Shown in pieces: positions 8,345-15,623 of a DNA stretch of 20,212 nucleotides (position 1 is the stretch's first letter; each line of letters opens with the position of its first letter). The position numbers were made by a program, and so were the translations under genes. Under the pieces are notes generated by a model. It searched no databases, was not told the DNA's origin, and saw only the letters and a list, made by a program, of their open reading frames with translations. Origin of the DNA: an uncultured Lachnospiraceae bacterium (GTDB lineage: Bacteria > Bacillota > Clostridia > Lachnospirales > Lachnospiraceae); the NCBI GenBank assembly GCA_902489645.1, contig CABUAW010000045.1:1-20212 (forward strand), given 5' to 3'.

Positions 8345-9308
8345 CAGAAGAAAGCAAAACTCCGTTATTGGAAGTAAAGGATTTGAAGAAATGGTTTCCT
8401 GCCAAAAAATCACCTTTTTCAAGAGAAAAAATATTTATCAAGGCCGTTGACGGCGTGAGTTTCACATTAAATGAAGGAGAAACACTGGGCGTCGTTGGTG
8501 AATCCGGCTGCGGCAAGTCGACCATGGGCCGTTCCGTTCTCCGGCTTTTGGAGCCGACGGGGGGACAGGTGATTTACAAAGGGATGGATTATACGGCGTT
8601 GAAAGATAAGGAACTGAGGGATTCCCGTAAGGAATTGCAGATTATTTTTCAGGACCCGTATGCTTCGCTGGACCCTCGTATGACGATTGGTGATATTATT
8701 GCCGAACCGCTGGATATCCAGTTGAAACTTTCAGCCAATGAGCGGATGGAGAGAGTTCTCGGGCCGGATTGAATACCCGTTTTGTGAACCGGTATCCGCA
8801 TGAGTTTTCCGGCGGACAGAGACAGCGTATCGGTATCGCCCGGGCGATTGCGTTAAATCCGAAGATTATGGTCTGTGATGAACCCGTATCTGCGCTGGAT
8901 GTGTCCATTCAGGCCCAGGTTATTAACCTGTTGATGGATTTGCAGAAGGAAATGGGGATGGCTTATATCTTTATTTCCCATGATTTGAGTGTTATTAAGC
9001 ATATTTCCGACCGGGTTGCCGTGATGTATCTTGGACATCTGGTAGAAATCGCAGATAAAAAAGATATTTACGCGCATCCGATGCATCCTTACACGGTAGC
9101 TCTTTTGTCTGCTATTCCGGTACCGGACCGGAAACATAAAAAAGAAAAAATTGTTTTGGAGGGCGATTTGCCGAGTCCGGCGAATCCACCGTCCGGCTGT
9201 GTGTTCCATACACGGTGTTATAAAGCGAAGGACATCTGTAAAACAGAGGTTCCTGAGTTAAAAGATTGTGGAAATGGACATTGCTGTGCATGTCATTTCC
9301 CTGAATAA
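8341..9308 (+). pseudogene. Peptide ABC transporter ATPase, DppF/OppF type, frameshifted
   Basis: The first part (8341-8772, 143 residues) has Walker A GESGCGKS (53-60) and the Q-loop IIFQDPYASLDP, then departs from the family after NERMERV and stops at TGA 8770-8772. The rest continues in another frame up to 9308, with RAGLNTRF, NRYPHEF, signature FSGGQRQR, Walker B IMVCDEP, H-loop FISHD and a C-terminal Cys cluster. Homologues have about seven residues between that Val and the Gly of AGL. Here there are only 8 nt, so the data fit a 13-nt loss rather than a 1-nt slip. A TTG at 8769 overlaps the stop (TTGA), so re-initiation and a split ATPase are conceivable. Most likely it is a recent inactivating deletion or an assembly error. 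If real, the transporter lacks one intact ATPase. Confidence 0.88.
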
Positions 9309-9332
9309 AATATTTTCACGGGGGAATTGAAA

Positions 9333-10406
9333 ATGAAAATTACAGGAATTAAGGTAAGACAGGTTGAAGTGCCGTTAATCGAACCGTTTCGGATTTCGCT
9401 CGGCATTATTACACATTCGAGAAGTGCTATTGTTTCTGTAGAGACAGACGAGGGTCTTGTAGGCTACGGCGAAGGCGCACCGGCCATATTAATCAGCGGG
9501 GAGAGCCTGTCAGGAACAGCGGATGTCATTCATGCCTTTGAAAAGGAATTAATCGGCGTTGACCCGACGGACCTGGAAAAAGTCTACTGGATTATGGACC
9601 GTACGGCCGCCCATTCGGGAAGCGCGAAAACAGCGATTGATATCGCATGCTATGACTTACTTGGAAAGAAAGCGGGACTTCCTGTGTATAAGCTGCTCGG
9701 CGGTTATCAGAATTATATGGATACGGATATGACTGTCGGTATCGCAGAACCGTCCGTAATGGCGGCAAAGGCGAAAAAGCATGTGGAGGCCGGTTTCGAT
9801 ACGATTAAAACAAAGGTTGGAACAACCTTTGCGGAAGATTTGGCCCGGGTAAAGGCGATTCGCGAGGCTGTCGGCGACGATGTGAAAATTCGTGTGGATG
9901 CGAATCAGGCCTGGCAGGCCAAAGAGGCCGTGCGTTTGATAGAACGTCTGAATGAATATGATATTGAGCTGGTAGAACAGCCGGTACCGTATCATGATAT
10001 CGCCGGCCTTGAGTATGTTACAAAACACTCCATCGTGCCAATTATGTCGGATGAGAGCTGCTTTAATTCGAAAGACGCCCTCCGTCTTGTAGAACGCCGG
10101 GCGGTCGACTATTTGAACATTAAGTTGATGAAATGCGGAGGTATCCGCGAAGCATTAAAAATCAATGCCATCTGTGAAGCGGCTGGCATTGAGTGCATGC
10201 TTGGATGTATGGCGGAGGAAAGTAATCTGGGCATTACGGCCGCAGCCAGTCTTGGAGCCGCAACGAAAAATATTACCCGTGCGGATTTGGATGCGACCTT
10301 CACATTGACAGATTTGCCATTTAAAGGCGGTATGCACGTTGAAAATACAAAGAGTCTTGTATTACCGGAGGAACCGGGATTTGGTTTTATAGGATTTGAA
10401 GATTAA
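9333..10406 (+). CDS. Dipeptide epimerase (enolase superfamily, L-Ala-D/L-Glu type)
   Basis: A 357-residue protein of the mandelate racemase/muconate lactonizing subgroup. The start is ATG 9333, with GGGGGA at 9320-9325; the TTG at 9327 is too close to that site. Catalytic lysines are in KTK (Lys159, Lys161) and opposite in NIKLMK (Lys264). Metal ligands are Asp189 (RVDAN), Glu215 (VEQP) and Asp240 (MSDES). The DxD motif ADLDATF (Asp318, Asp320), which in L-Ala-D/L-Glu epimerases binds the dipeptide's ammonium group, is present. That favours dipeptide epimerization over muconate or mandelate chemistry. The enzyme turns murein-derived L-Ala-D-Glu into L-Ala-L-Glu, or acts on a related dipeptide. 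Its place behind peptide-transporter genes supports this. Cytoplasmic. Exact dipeptide preference not determinable. Confidence 0.9.
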   Translation: MKITGIKVRQVEVPLIEPFRISLGIITHSRSAIVSVETDEGLVGYGEGAPAILISGESLSGTADVIHAFEKELIGVDPTDLEKVYWIMDRTAAHSGSAKTAIDIACYDLLGKKAGLPVYKLLGGYQNYMDTDMTVGIAEPSVMAAKAKKHVEAGFDTIKTKVGTTFAEDLARVKAIREAVGDDVKIRVDANQAWQAKEAVRLIERLNEYDIELVEQPVPYHDIAGLEYVTKHSIVPIMSDESCFNSKDALRLVERRAVDYLNIKLMKCGGIREALKINAICEAAGIECMLGCMAEESNLGITAAASLGAATKNITRADLDATFTLTDLPFKGGMHVENTKSLVLPEEPGFGFIGFED

Positions 10407-10421
10407 TGGGGGAATAGACAA

Positions 10422-11795
10422 GTGTATCAGGATTTATCATTTATGAGAATACCTCTGCCGGAGGATGTATTAAAGCTGAAAAGTTTTGGTGATTTTGAAG
10501 GCGCTCAGAAAATGATTCAGCATTTTTTGAGCAAAGATATTCCGCAGTCGCTTCGGAAACGCCTGGAAATTGAAGAGGATATTATCCGGGTGATGGGAAA
10601 TAATGAATACCCATATAATTATGAAGAAGCATTGAAAATTATGTCCGGTCATTTGAAAGACTTCAAGGAAGAAGAATTGTGCTATCTGAAAGAGATTGGC
10701 GCGGCCGACTGGATTTATATTGATGGTACTGTGCATTTTCAGCGTCGTTTTTATGAAAATCTTATTAAGACCCGACCGGATTTGGCGGCGCGGGTAATCG
10801 TCCAGGATGTGGATGATGCTCAGGTAAATGAGAAAAAACAGAAACTTTTGGATGACAATGTGAAATATATGAAGGAACATGGCGGACGCAGCGTGCGGAC
10901 ACGGATACGTGCAACAATCAAAGCCAAAAAGGAATTTGAAGAGGTTGGACGTAAAGTGCGCGTACACCTTCCGGTTCCTAAAATTTGTCAGCAGGTTTCC
11001 AATATTAAAATTCTTGGCTCTTCGCCGGAGATTACCTATACCGCTCCGGAAAATGCACCTCAGCGGACCGTATATTTTGAGACAGAACTTTCGCCGGGAC
11101 AGGAATTTATGGTGGAATATATCTATGATTATCATGTAAACTACGTAGAGCTGGACCCGGCGAAGGCTTGGGCTAAACAGCCGGATTTTTGCCTGGAAGA
11201 GCAGGCGCCGCATATTATGTTTACTCCTTATCTCAGAGAACTTCGGGATGAGCTGGCCGCAGATGAGACAAATCCGGTCATCCTTGCACGCAGATTCTAT
11301 GATTTTGTGACAACGAAGGTTATGTATTCCTATATGCGTGAATACTTTACCATCGATTGTATTCCGGAGTATTGTGCTGTGAACCAGAAGGGGGACTGCG
11401 GCGTACAGGCGCTGCTGTTCATTACGCTTTGCCGTATGTCGGGTATTCCGGCCCGTTGGCAGTCCGGCCTTTATGCGACCGAGTATTACACCGGCTGCCA
11501 TGACTGGGCACAGTTTTATGTGGAACCCTATGGCTGGGTATTTGCAGACCCATCCTTTGGCGGCAGCGCCTGGCGTTCCGGACAGACAGAACGTTGGAAT
11601 TATTATTTCGGCAATCTGGATATTTTCCGTATGCCGGCCAACTCTGAAATTCAGATGGAATTTATGCCGGAGAAAAAGTGGCTTCGCGGCGACCCGATTG
11701 ATAACCAGCGCGGTGAGTTTGAATACGAAGACCATGGACTTCTCTATTCCCAACTGGAAGTTCATCAGGAACTCATTTCCATGGAAGAAATTTAA
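10422..11795 (+). CDS. Transglutaminase-fold protein, probable cytoplasmic peptidase
   Basis: A 457-residue protein with no signal peptide or membrane segment. The start is GTG 10422, preceded by GGGGGAA (10409-10415). The C-terminal third is a transglutaminase-like cysteine protease fold with a readable triad: Cys326 in KGDCGVQA, His360 in GCHDWAQF and Asp376 in FADPSF. The N-terminal region (about 1-180) is helical and unassigned; about 180-245 looks like a beta-rich domain. Bacterial members are mostly peptidases or hydrolases rather than cross-linkers. As the last gene after peptide importer and dipeptide epimerase genes, it may do the job that the NlpC/P60 enzyme YkfC does in the Bacillus ykf operon: trimming murein peptides. 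That role is inference; fold and triad are seen. Confidence 0.85.
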   Translation: MYQDLSFMRIPLPEDVLKLKSFGDFEGAQKMIQHFLSKDIPQSLRKRLEIEEDIIRVMGNNEYPYNYEEALKIMSGHLKDFKEEELCYLKEIGAADWIYIDGTVHFQRRFYENLIKTRPDLAARVIVQDVDDAQVNEKKQKLLDDNVKYMKEHGGRSVRTRIRATIKAKKEFEEVGRKVRVHLPVPKICQQVSNIKILGSSPEITYTAPENAPQRTVYFETELSPGQEFMVEYIYDYHVNYVELDPAKAWAKQPDFCLEEQAPHIMFTPYLRELRDELAADETNPVILARRFYDFVTTKVMYSYMREYFTIDCIPEYCAVNQKGDCGVQALLFITLCRMSGIPARWQSGLYATEYYTGCHDWAQFYVEPYGWVFADPSFGGSAWRSGQTERWNYYFGNLDIFRMPANSEIQMEFMPEKKWLRGDPIDNQRGEFEYEDHGLLYSQLEVHQELISMEEI

Positions 11796-11812
11796 ACAAA
11801 AAGTATATTTTT

Positions 11813-11838
11813 GGAGCAGCCCTTGGGCTGCTCCTTTT
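11813..11838 (+). terminator. Rho-independent terminator closing the peptide operon
   Basis: GGAGCAGCCC (11813-11822) and GGGCTGCTCC (11825-11834) form a perfect 10-bp GC-rich stem around TT, followed by TTTT. It lies 17 nt after the stop of the transglutaminase-fold gene. The arms are identical to those of the terminator at 12458-12479. Confidence 0.92.
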
Positions 11839-11890
11839 ATCATGGGATAGACTTTGCTGATTTAAAAGAATATTTTATGTCAAAAAATGC

Positions 11891-11919
11891 GAAATGTTTT
11901 GAGTGACGAAAAGCATTTC
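11891..11919 (+). promoter_or_regulatory. Hairpin directly before the small nuclease gene
   Basis: GAAATGTTTT (11891-11900) pairs with AAAA-G-CATTTC (11909-11919) with one bulged G, around the loop GAGTGACG. It ends 2 nt before the first possible ATG (11922), where no ribosome binding site is evident. It may act as an operator or as a translation-limiting hairpin. AT-rich, so modest confidence. Confidence 0.35.
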
Positions 11920-11921
11920 AA

Positions 11922-12305
11922 ATGGCATACTGTATTTGTATGATAAAAGTAGGAAGATACACAAAGCGATTTAATGATATATTGGGAATCAATGTAGAGG
12001 AAAAAGATATATTCATGTCGTCGGGATTAGTCACGCACATGATAAAAAGAAATCACCAGAATTGTTTGAAATATGTGAATTGTATTTCGGACATTATTAA
12101 AACTCCGGATTTCATCGGGATAAATCCAAATGAAAAGGCACATTTTTCTATTGAGTTAATTAAATGTTATGATGATAATGTGCTTGTAGGTGTTAAACTG
12201 GATAGAGATAAAGATTATTTGTATGTGGCTACAATGTATGAAATCAGTGCGTCTAAGATAAGTCGCAGACTACATAGCGGAAGAATAAAAAGAAGTGATA
12301 ATTGA
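11922..12305 (+). CDS. PBECR-like nuclease-fold protein, candidate toxin
   Basis: A small basic protein of 127 residues from ATG 11922, or 121 from ATG 11940; neither start has a clear ribosome binding site. From memory of family patterns it resembles the PBECR group (phage barnase-EndoU-colicin E5/D-RelE-like nucleases, probably subgroup 3 or 4). The layout is a His-containing helix (about 36-48, VTHMIKRNH), then ISDIIKTPDFIGINPN (55-70), a strand pair with DNVLVGVKLD (85-94), then YVATMYEI (101-108) and a final HSGRIKR (118-124). Members are thought to be RNases in toxin or phage systems. It is much more AT-rich than its neighbours and lies alone between two terminators with no protein antitoxin beside it, suggesting acquisition. 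Catalysis unproven; it could be a degenerate member. Confidence 0.6.
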   Translation: MAYCICMIKVGRYTKRFNDILGINVEEKDIFMSSGLVTHMIKRNHQNCLKYVNCISDIIKTPDFIGINPNEKAHFSIELIKCYDDNVLVGVKLDRDKDYLYVATMYEISASKISRRLHSGRIKRSDN

Positions 12306-12360
12306 CAATTTAAACTTTATAGCATAAGATTATATTAAGCATACATAATATTAATCATGT

Positions 12361-12442
12361 AGTTATATGAGGTCGGAAAAGGTTCCCGACGCACTCTGAA
12401 AGAGTACCTGAGATGATGGATACACCGCCCATCCATATAACT
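12361..12442 (+). ncRNA. Unidentified structured RNA candidate (three hairpins in a closing stem)
   Basis: A perfect 9-bp closing stem, AGTTATATG (12361-12369) with CATATAACT (12434-12442), encloses three successive hairpins. These are GTCGG/CCGAC (12372-12376 with 12386-12390, 9-nt loop), ACTCT/AGAGT (12393-12397 with 12401-12405, GAA loop) and GATGG/CCATC (12415-12419 with 12429-12433, 9-nt loop). The last C-G pairs abut the closing stem, giving a four-way junction of 82 nt. It is not a tRNA: there is no TTCGA loop, and the middle loop is 3 nt. I recognise no riboswitch or ribozyme class. An intrinsic terminator follows 16 nt later, so it would sit at the 3' end of the upstream nuclease transcript. 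It could also be a DNA-level palindromic repeat, since the fold is similar on both strands. Confidence 0.5.
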
Positions 12443-12457
12443 ATTTTAATATTTTTT

Positions 12458-12485
12458 GGAGCAGCCCAGGGGCTGCTCCTTTTTC
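12458..12485 (+). terminator. Rho-independent terminator after the nuclease/RNA cassette
   Basis: GGAGCAGCCC (12458-12467) and GGGCTGCTCC (12470-12479) pair perfectly around AG, followed by TTTTT. A run of T also precedes it. Both arms are identical to those of the terminator at 11813-11834; only the two loop bases differ. Confidence 0.92.
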
Positions 12486-12517
12486 CTTTCCGGAAAGATG
12501 ATTTCGGGAGAAATCGG

Positions 12518-12547
12518 TTGCGATGAAAGATGGGAACATAGTATAAT
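12518..12547 (+). promoter_or_regulatory. Probable sigma-A promoter of the membrane protein / two-component operon
   Basis: TATAAT (12542-12547) has TTGCGA (12518-12523) 18 bp upstream. It follows the terminator and lies 43 bp before the ATG at 12590. The -10 is perfect; the -35 is weaker. Confidence 0.55.
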
Positions 12548-12589
12548 AAAAGCGTGAATATGAATTTGAATTTGGAAGGGATATACAAT

Positions 12590-13363
12590 ATGGGGAAAAA
12601 GATATTCATCGGCTGTATTGCCTTTGTGGGAGCGGTTTTTTTGATTTTTGGGATTATCGTTACCGTTTTTGTCGTTTCAGATTTTAAACAGGAAGGTAAA
12701 TTGGACGCGGAACTGGAAGAGATTTATGAGCTATCGTGGAATCCGGAGAATATGGATTTTGAAGAAGTCAATAAGCGATTGAACCGGGTCGTCACGAAGG
12801 ATGATTATGCCATTGTTGAAAAGGCTATGAAGGTCTATATTTCAGATATCATAGATAATAATGTAAGAATTGCGGAGCTTTTAAATGATGAAGGAATTCC
12901 GAAGGTACTCACTTCGGAAAATTATGAAAATGACGGACCGGATTTTTTTCAGACAAAGAAATACATCGGCCGGATGAGAGCCGGTTTTCAGGAGTGCAAG
13001 CAAATCCATAAAGAGCTTGTGACAGAAGATAAGATGATGTCTTACATTGAAAATTATGACCTGGACAGTTATTATGTCGAGTTTTATCAGGGGCGAATGA
13101 ATCCGGTAAAGGACTGGGATTCGGAAAAAATCATGGAAGAATCTCTGGAGGACATGGTTGATTTGATGGATATTTTTGAGGATGTCATATATTTCCTGTC
13201 AGAGAATCAGGGACATTGGGAGATTGAGGACGGATATATATTTTTTGAGAATGATGCATTGGCAAGACGCTATGACGGGCTGCTCTATAAATTGTATGAG
13301 GATGGTATAGATGCGGAAGAAATTCCGCTGGAAGATAACGGAACAGGATGGATTCAACTATAG
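12590..13363 (+). CDS. Membrane-anchored protein of unknown function
   Basis: A 257-residue protein that I do not recognise. The start is ATG 12590, with GGAAGGG at 12574-12580. Residues about 5-30 form one membrane helix (GKKIFIGCIAFVGAVFLIFG, then VTVFVVS). The remainder is a strongly acidic, helix-rich domain predicted to face outward, with many Glu, Asp and Tyr and only one cysteine outside the membrane helix. The first residues after the helix (DFKQEGKLDAELEEI) look like a stalk. It lies 29 bp upstream of the response regulator gene and has its own promoter, so it is probably co-expressed with the two-component system. It may supply a signal or an accessory sensor, though this is context only. 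No enzyme motif is visible. Confidence 0.8.
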   Translation: MGKKIFIGCIAFVGAVFLIFGIIVTVFVVSDFKQEGKLDAELEEIYELSWNPENMDFEEVNKRLNRVVTKDDYAIVEKAMKVYISDIIDNNVRIAELLNDEGIPKVLTSENYENDGPDFFQTKKYIGRMRAGFQECKQIHKELVTEDKMMSYIENYDLDSYYVEFYQGRMNPVKDWDSEKIMEESLEDMVDLMDIFEDVIYFLSENQGHWEIEDGYIFFENDALARRYDGLLYKLYEDGIDAEEIPLEDNGTGWIQL

Positions 13364-13392
13364 TCGTATTATGAGAGAAAAGAGAGAATGGA

Positions 13393-14055
13393 ATGTCAAA
13401 GAATAGAATTTTAATTGTCGAGGATGAAGAAGCGATTGCGAGAATGATTGCGATGAATCTGGAAGTTTCAAATTATGATACACAAATCTATTATAACGGC
13501 CGCGAGGCGGAGACGGCCCTGATTCAGAATCATAATTATGACCTGGCGCTTTTAGATGTTATGCTGCCGGGAAAGAATGGCTTTGAACTGCTGGAGGATA
13601 TGAAAAAATATGGCATACCGGTCATTTTCCTGACAGCCAAAGACGATTTGGGTTCAAAAATCCAGGGATTAAAGGGCGGCGCCGAGGACTATATTGTCAA
13701 ACCTTTTGAAATTCTGGAATTGCTTGTCCGTATGGAAAAGGTTTTGGAGCGGGCGAATAAATTGAGCCATACAATTAAAATATTAAATATGGAGATTAAT
13801 TTCGAGGAACATTCGGTGAAGCAGAACGGACAGGAGGTTTTATTAAAACCGAAGGAGTTTGAACTGTTGAGCGTACTGGCAAAAAATAAGAATATTGCCA
13901 TTTCCAGGGAAAATCTTCTGCGTATGGTCTGGGGGATTGAATATATGGGGGAGACCCGCACGGTGGATGTGCATATCGGACAGCTTCGGAAAAAACTTGG
14001 ATTGGCGGACCATATTAAGACGATATCAAAAATGGGATATCGTTTAGAGGAATAG
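13393..14055 (+). CDS. Response regulator, OmpR/PhoB family
   Basis: A 220-residue two-domain regulator. The receiver (about 1-118) has the acidic pocket VEDEE (Glu10-Asp11-Glu12), phosphoacceptor Asp55 in LLDVMLPG, Thr81 and the conserved Lys103 in IVKPF. The C-terminal domain (about 125-220) is a winged helix with the usual KEFELLSVLAKN and RTVDVHIGQLRKKLG segments. Phosphorylation by the kinase encoded next would drive DNA binding. Its targets are unknown; the lipoprotein/ABC genes starting at 15624 are likely candidates by proximity. The upstream GAGAGAATGGA is a weak ribosome binding site. Confidence 0.95.
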   Translation: MSKNRILIVEDEEAIARMIAMNLEVSNYDTQIYYNGREAETALIQNHNYDLALLDVMLPGKNGFELLEDMKKYGIPVIFLTAKDDLGSKIQGLKGGAEDYIVKPFEILELLVRMEKVLERANKLSHTIKILNMEINFEEHSVKQNGQEVLLKPKEFELLSVLAKNKNIAISRENLLRMVWGIEYMGETRTVDVHIGQLRKKLGLADHIKTISKMGYRLEE

Positions 14056-14111
14056 GCGGCGGTAAAGAAAAACAGCCGTTTCTGGCCGGAGAATGGCCTG
14101 GAGGGATAAGG

Positions 14112-15521
14112 GTGAAATTAAGGACACGGATTCTGTGGATTAGTTGTGTGGCTCTTTTGGCGGCTTCTTTGCTGGGGGACGTACTGATTTTAAGAATAAC
14201 GGAAAAAAGTCTCAAAAATGAGGCAATGCTTAGAGCTTATCAGGAATTTTATGAGATGACGAATGCGCTTGAACAGAAATTGAATAATGGTATTGATGCG
14301 GATACACAGGCGATTTATCTGGAATATTTTTTTAAAAATCTGTTGGATAGTGATAATCATAAGGATAATTATACCATCTGCTTTTTAGGAAACGAAGGTG
14401 AAGAAGGAACCGGCGCCATTCGGACGATTTATAATCATACGGCACTTTCAAGGGCGGAGCTTCGGGGGATGTCCTATATGAATTACAGAAGAAGCGATGC
14501 GGTTTATGCGGAGTATTCGTATAAGGGCGCCGATTATGTGATTTTGAATACAACTCTCCGGAGCCAGATTGATATTTACCGGCTTGTGCCAATGGCGGAA
14601 GTCCGGGACAATGTACATCGTCTGGCCGGCTATATATTGGCAATCACTTTAGGTATTGCCGGATTGACAATGATTATTTTGTTTTTCATATTAAAACGTG
14701 TCCTGCAGCCGCTTCAGGAATTGAATGAAACGACAAAACGGCTGGCCGAAGGCGATTATGACCAGAGGGTTGTTATCCGCAGAAAAGACGAGATTGGCCA
14801 GTTGGAAGAAAGTTTTAATAAGATGGCCGAGGCTGTGGAGACGAGTACCCGGAATTTGGAAGAGTCGGAGCGGCGAAAGACCCTGTTTATGGGAAATCTC
14901 ACCCACGAATTAAAAACGCCGATGACAGCGATTTCCGGTTATGCTCAGACCTTGCTGTCCACGAAAATCAGCCGGGAAAATCAGGAAGCTGCTCTGCTCT
15001 ATATTTATGAAGAATGCGGGCGTCTGGAACGGCTTTCTCAAAAGATGATGAAGCTTCTGGAGCTGGACCAGGATGAATCACTGGTCTTTACAGAGGTTTC
15101 AGTCAGCCGCCTTTTTGAAGCTGCGGAAAAATCCTGTGAAATTATTTTAAAGGATAAACAGATAACTTTGGAGCGTGTGGAACACGGAGAACACTTTTTA
15201 ATGGATTTGGATTTGATGACCGACGTTTTGATTAATCTTATCGACAACAGCGTGAAAGCCAGCGCATATGGCGGCCGGATTATCCTTCGGGCCTATGATA
15301 ATTGCATTGAAGTCCAGGACTTTGGACAGGGGATTCCGGCCGAGGAACAGGAAAAAATTATGGAACCTTTTTATATGGTCGATAAATCCAGAAGCCGGAA
15401 GAGCGGCGGCGCCGGACTTGGCCTGGCTCTCACGGCTATGATTGCGAAACGGCATAATATTTCTATTTTGGTTGACAGCAAAGTGGGGGAAGGCACCCGG
15501 ATGATTTTACAATTTGTTTAA
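14112..15521 (+). CDS. Sensor histidine kinase
   Basis: A 469-residue membrane kinase. The start is GTG 14112, with GGAGGG at 14099-14104. Membrane helices lie at about 7-28 and 172-195, enclosing an extracytoplasmic sensor domain of about 140 residues. A HAMP linker (about 196-250, PLQELNETTKRLAEGDYDQR) follows. The phosphoacceptor is His265 in LTHELKTP. The ATP-binding domain has the N box LINLIDNSVKAS (Asn379), G1 DFGQGIP (403-409) and G2 GGAGLGLAL (432-440). It signals to the response regulator encoded 56 bp upstream. The sensor domain gives no ligand clue; envelope stress or an antimicrobial peptide is plausible from the ABC genes downstream. Complete, no missing key residue. Confidence 0.95.
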   Translation: MKLRTRILWISCVALLAASLLGDVLILRITEKSLKNEAMLRAYQEFYEMTNALEQKLNNGIDADTQAIYLEYFFKNLLDSDNHKDNYTICFLGNEGEEGTGAIRTIYNHTALSRAELRGMSYMNYRRSDAVYAEYSYKGADYVILNTTLRSQIDIYRLVPMAEVRDNVHRLAGYILAITLGIAGLTMIILFFILKRVLQPLQELNETTKRLAEGDYDQRVVIRRKDEIGQLEESFNKMAEAVETSTRNLEESERRKTLFMGNLTHELKTPMTAISGYAQTLLSTKISRENQEAALLYIYEECGRLERLSQKMMKLLELDQDESLVFTEVSVSRLFEAAEKSCEIILKDKQITLERVEHGEHFLMDLDLMTDVLINLIDNSVKASAYGGRIILRAYDNCIEVQDFGQGIPAEEQEKIMEPFYMVDKSRSRKSGGAGLGLALTAMIAKRHNISILVDSKVGEGTRMILQFV

Positions 15522-15542
15522 AAAATGATGAATACTTGATGT

Positions 15543-15592
15543 AAGAACCCATGTTAGGATAATATCATGAAATCCTGATATGGGTTCTTTTT
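15543..15592 (+). terminator. Rho-independent terminator after the sensor kinase gene
   Basis: AAGAACCCAT (15543-15552) pairs with ATGGGTTCTT (15580-15589), with an inner AGGAT/ATCCT pair (15556-15560 with 15572-15576), followed by a short T run. A weak promoter-like pair, TTGATG (15536-15541) and GATAAT (15558-15563), overlaps its left arm and could start the next unit. Confidence 0.8.
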
Positions 15593-15623
15593 AATTCGGT
15601 TGAAACGGAAGGGAGAAATAAAT

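Noticed and set aside
10470..11843. 457-codon minus-strand open frame opposite the transglutaminase-fold gene
   Set aside because: The plus-strand frame carries the catalytic triad and operon position. The reverse frame would read through the terminator stem and resembles no family.
12361..12442. tRNA or integron attC site reading of the structured element
   Set aside because: No T-loop or anticodon-like loop, and the middle loop is 3 nt. The outer arms do not fit the RYYYAAC/GTTRRRY core sites in the required orientation.
12361..12442. Hammerhead ribozyme (CTGAGATGA-like stretch)
   Set aside because: The CUGANGA core is not matched and no GAAA core segment is placed correctly.
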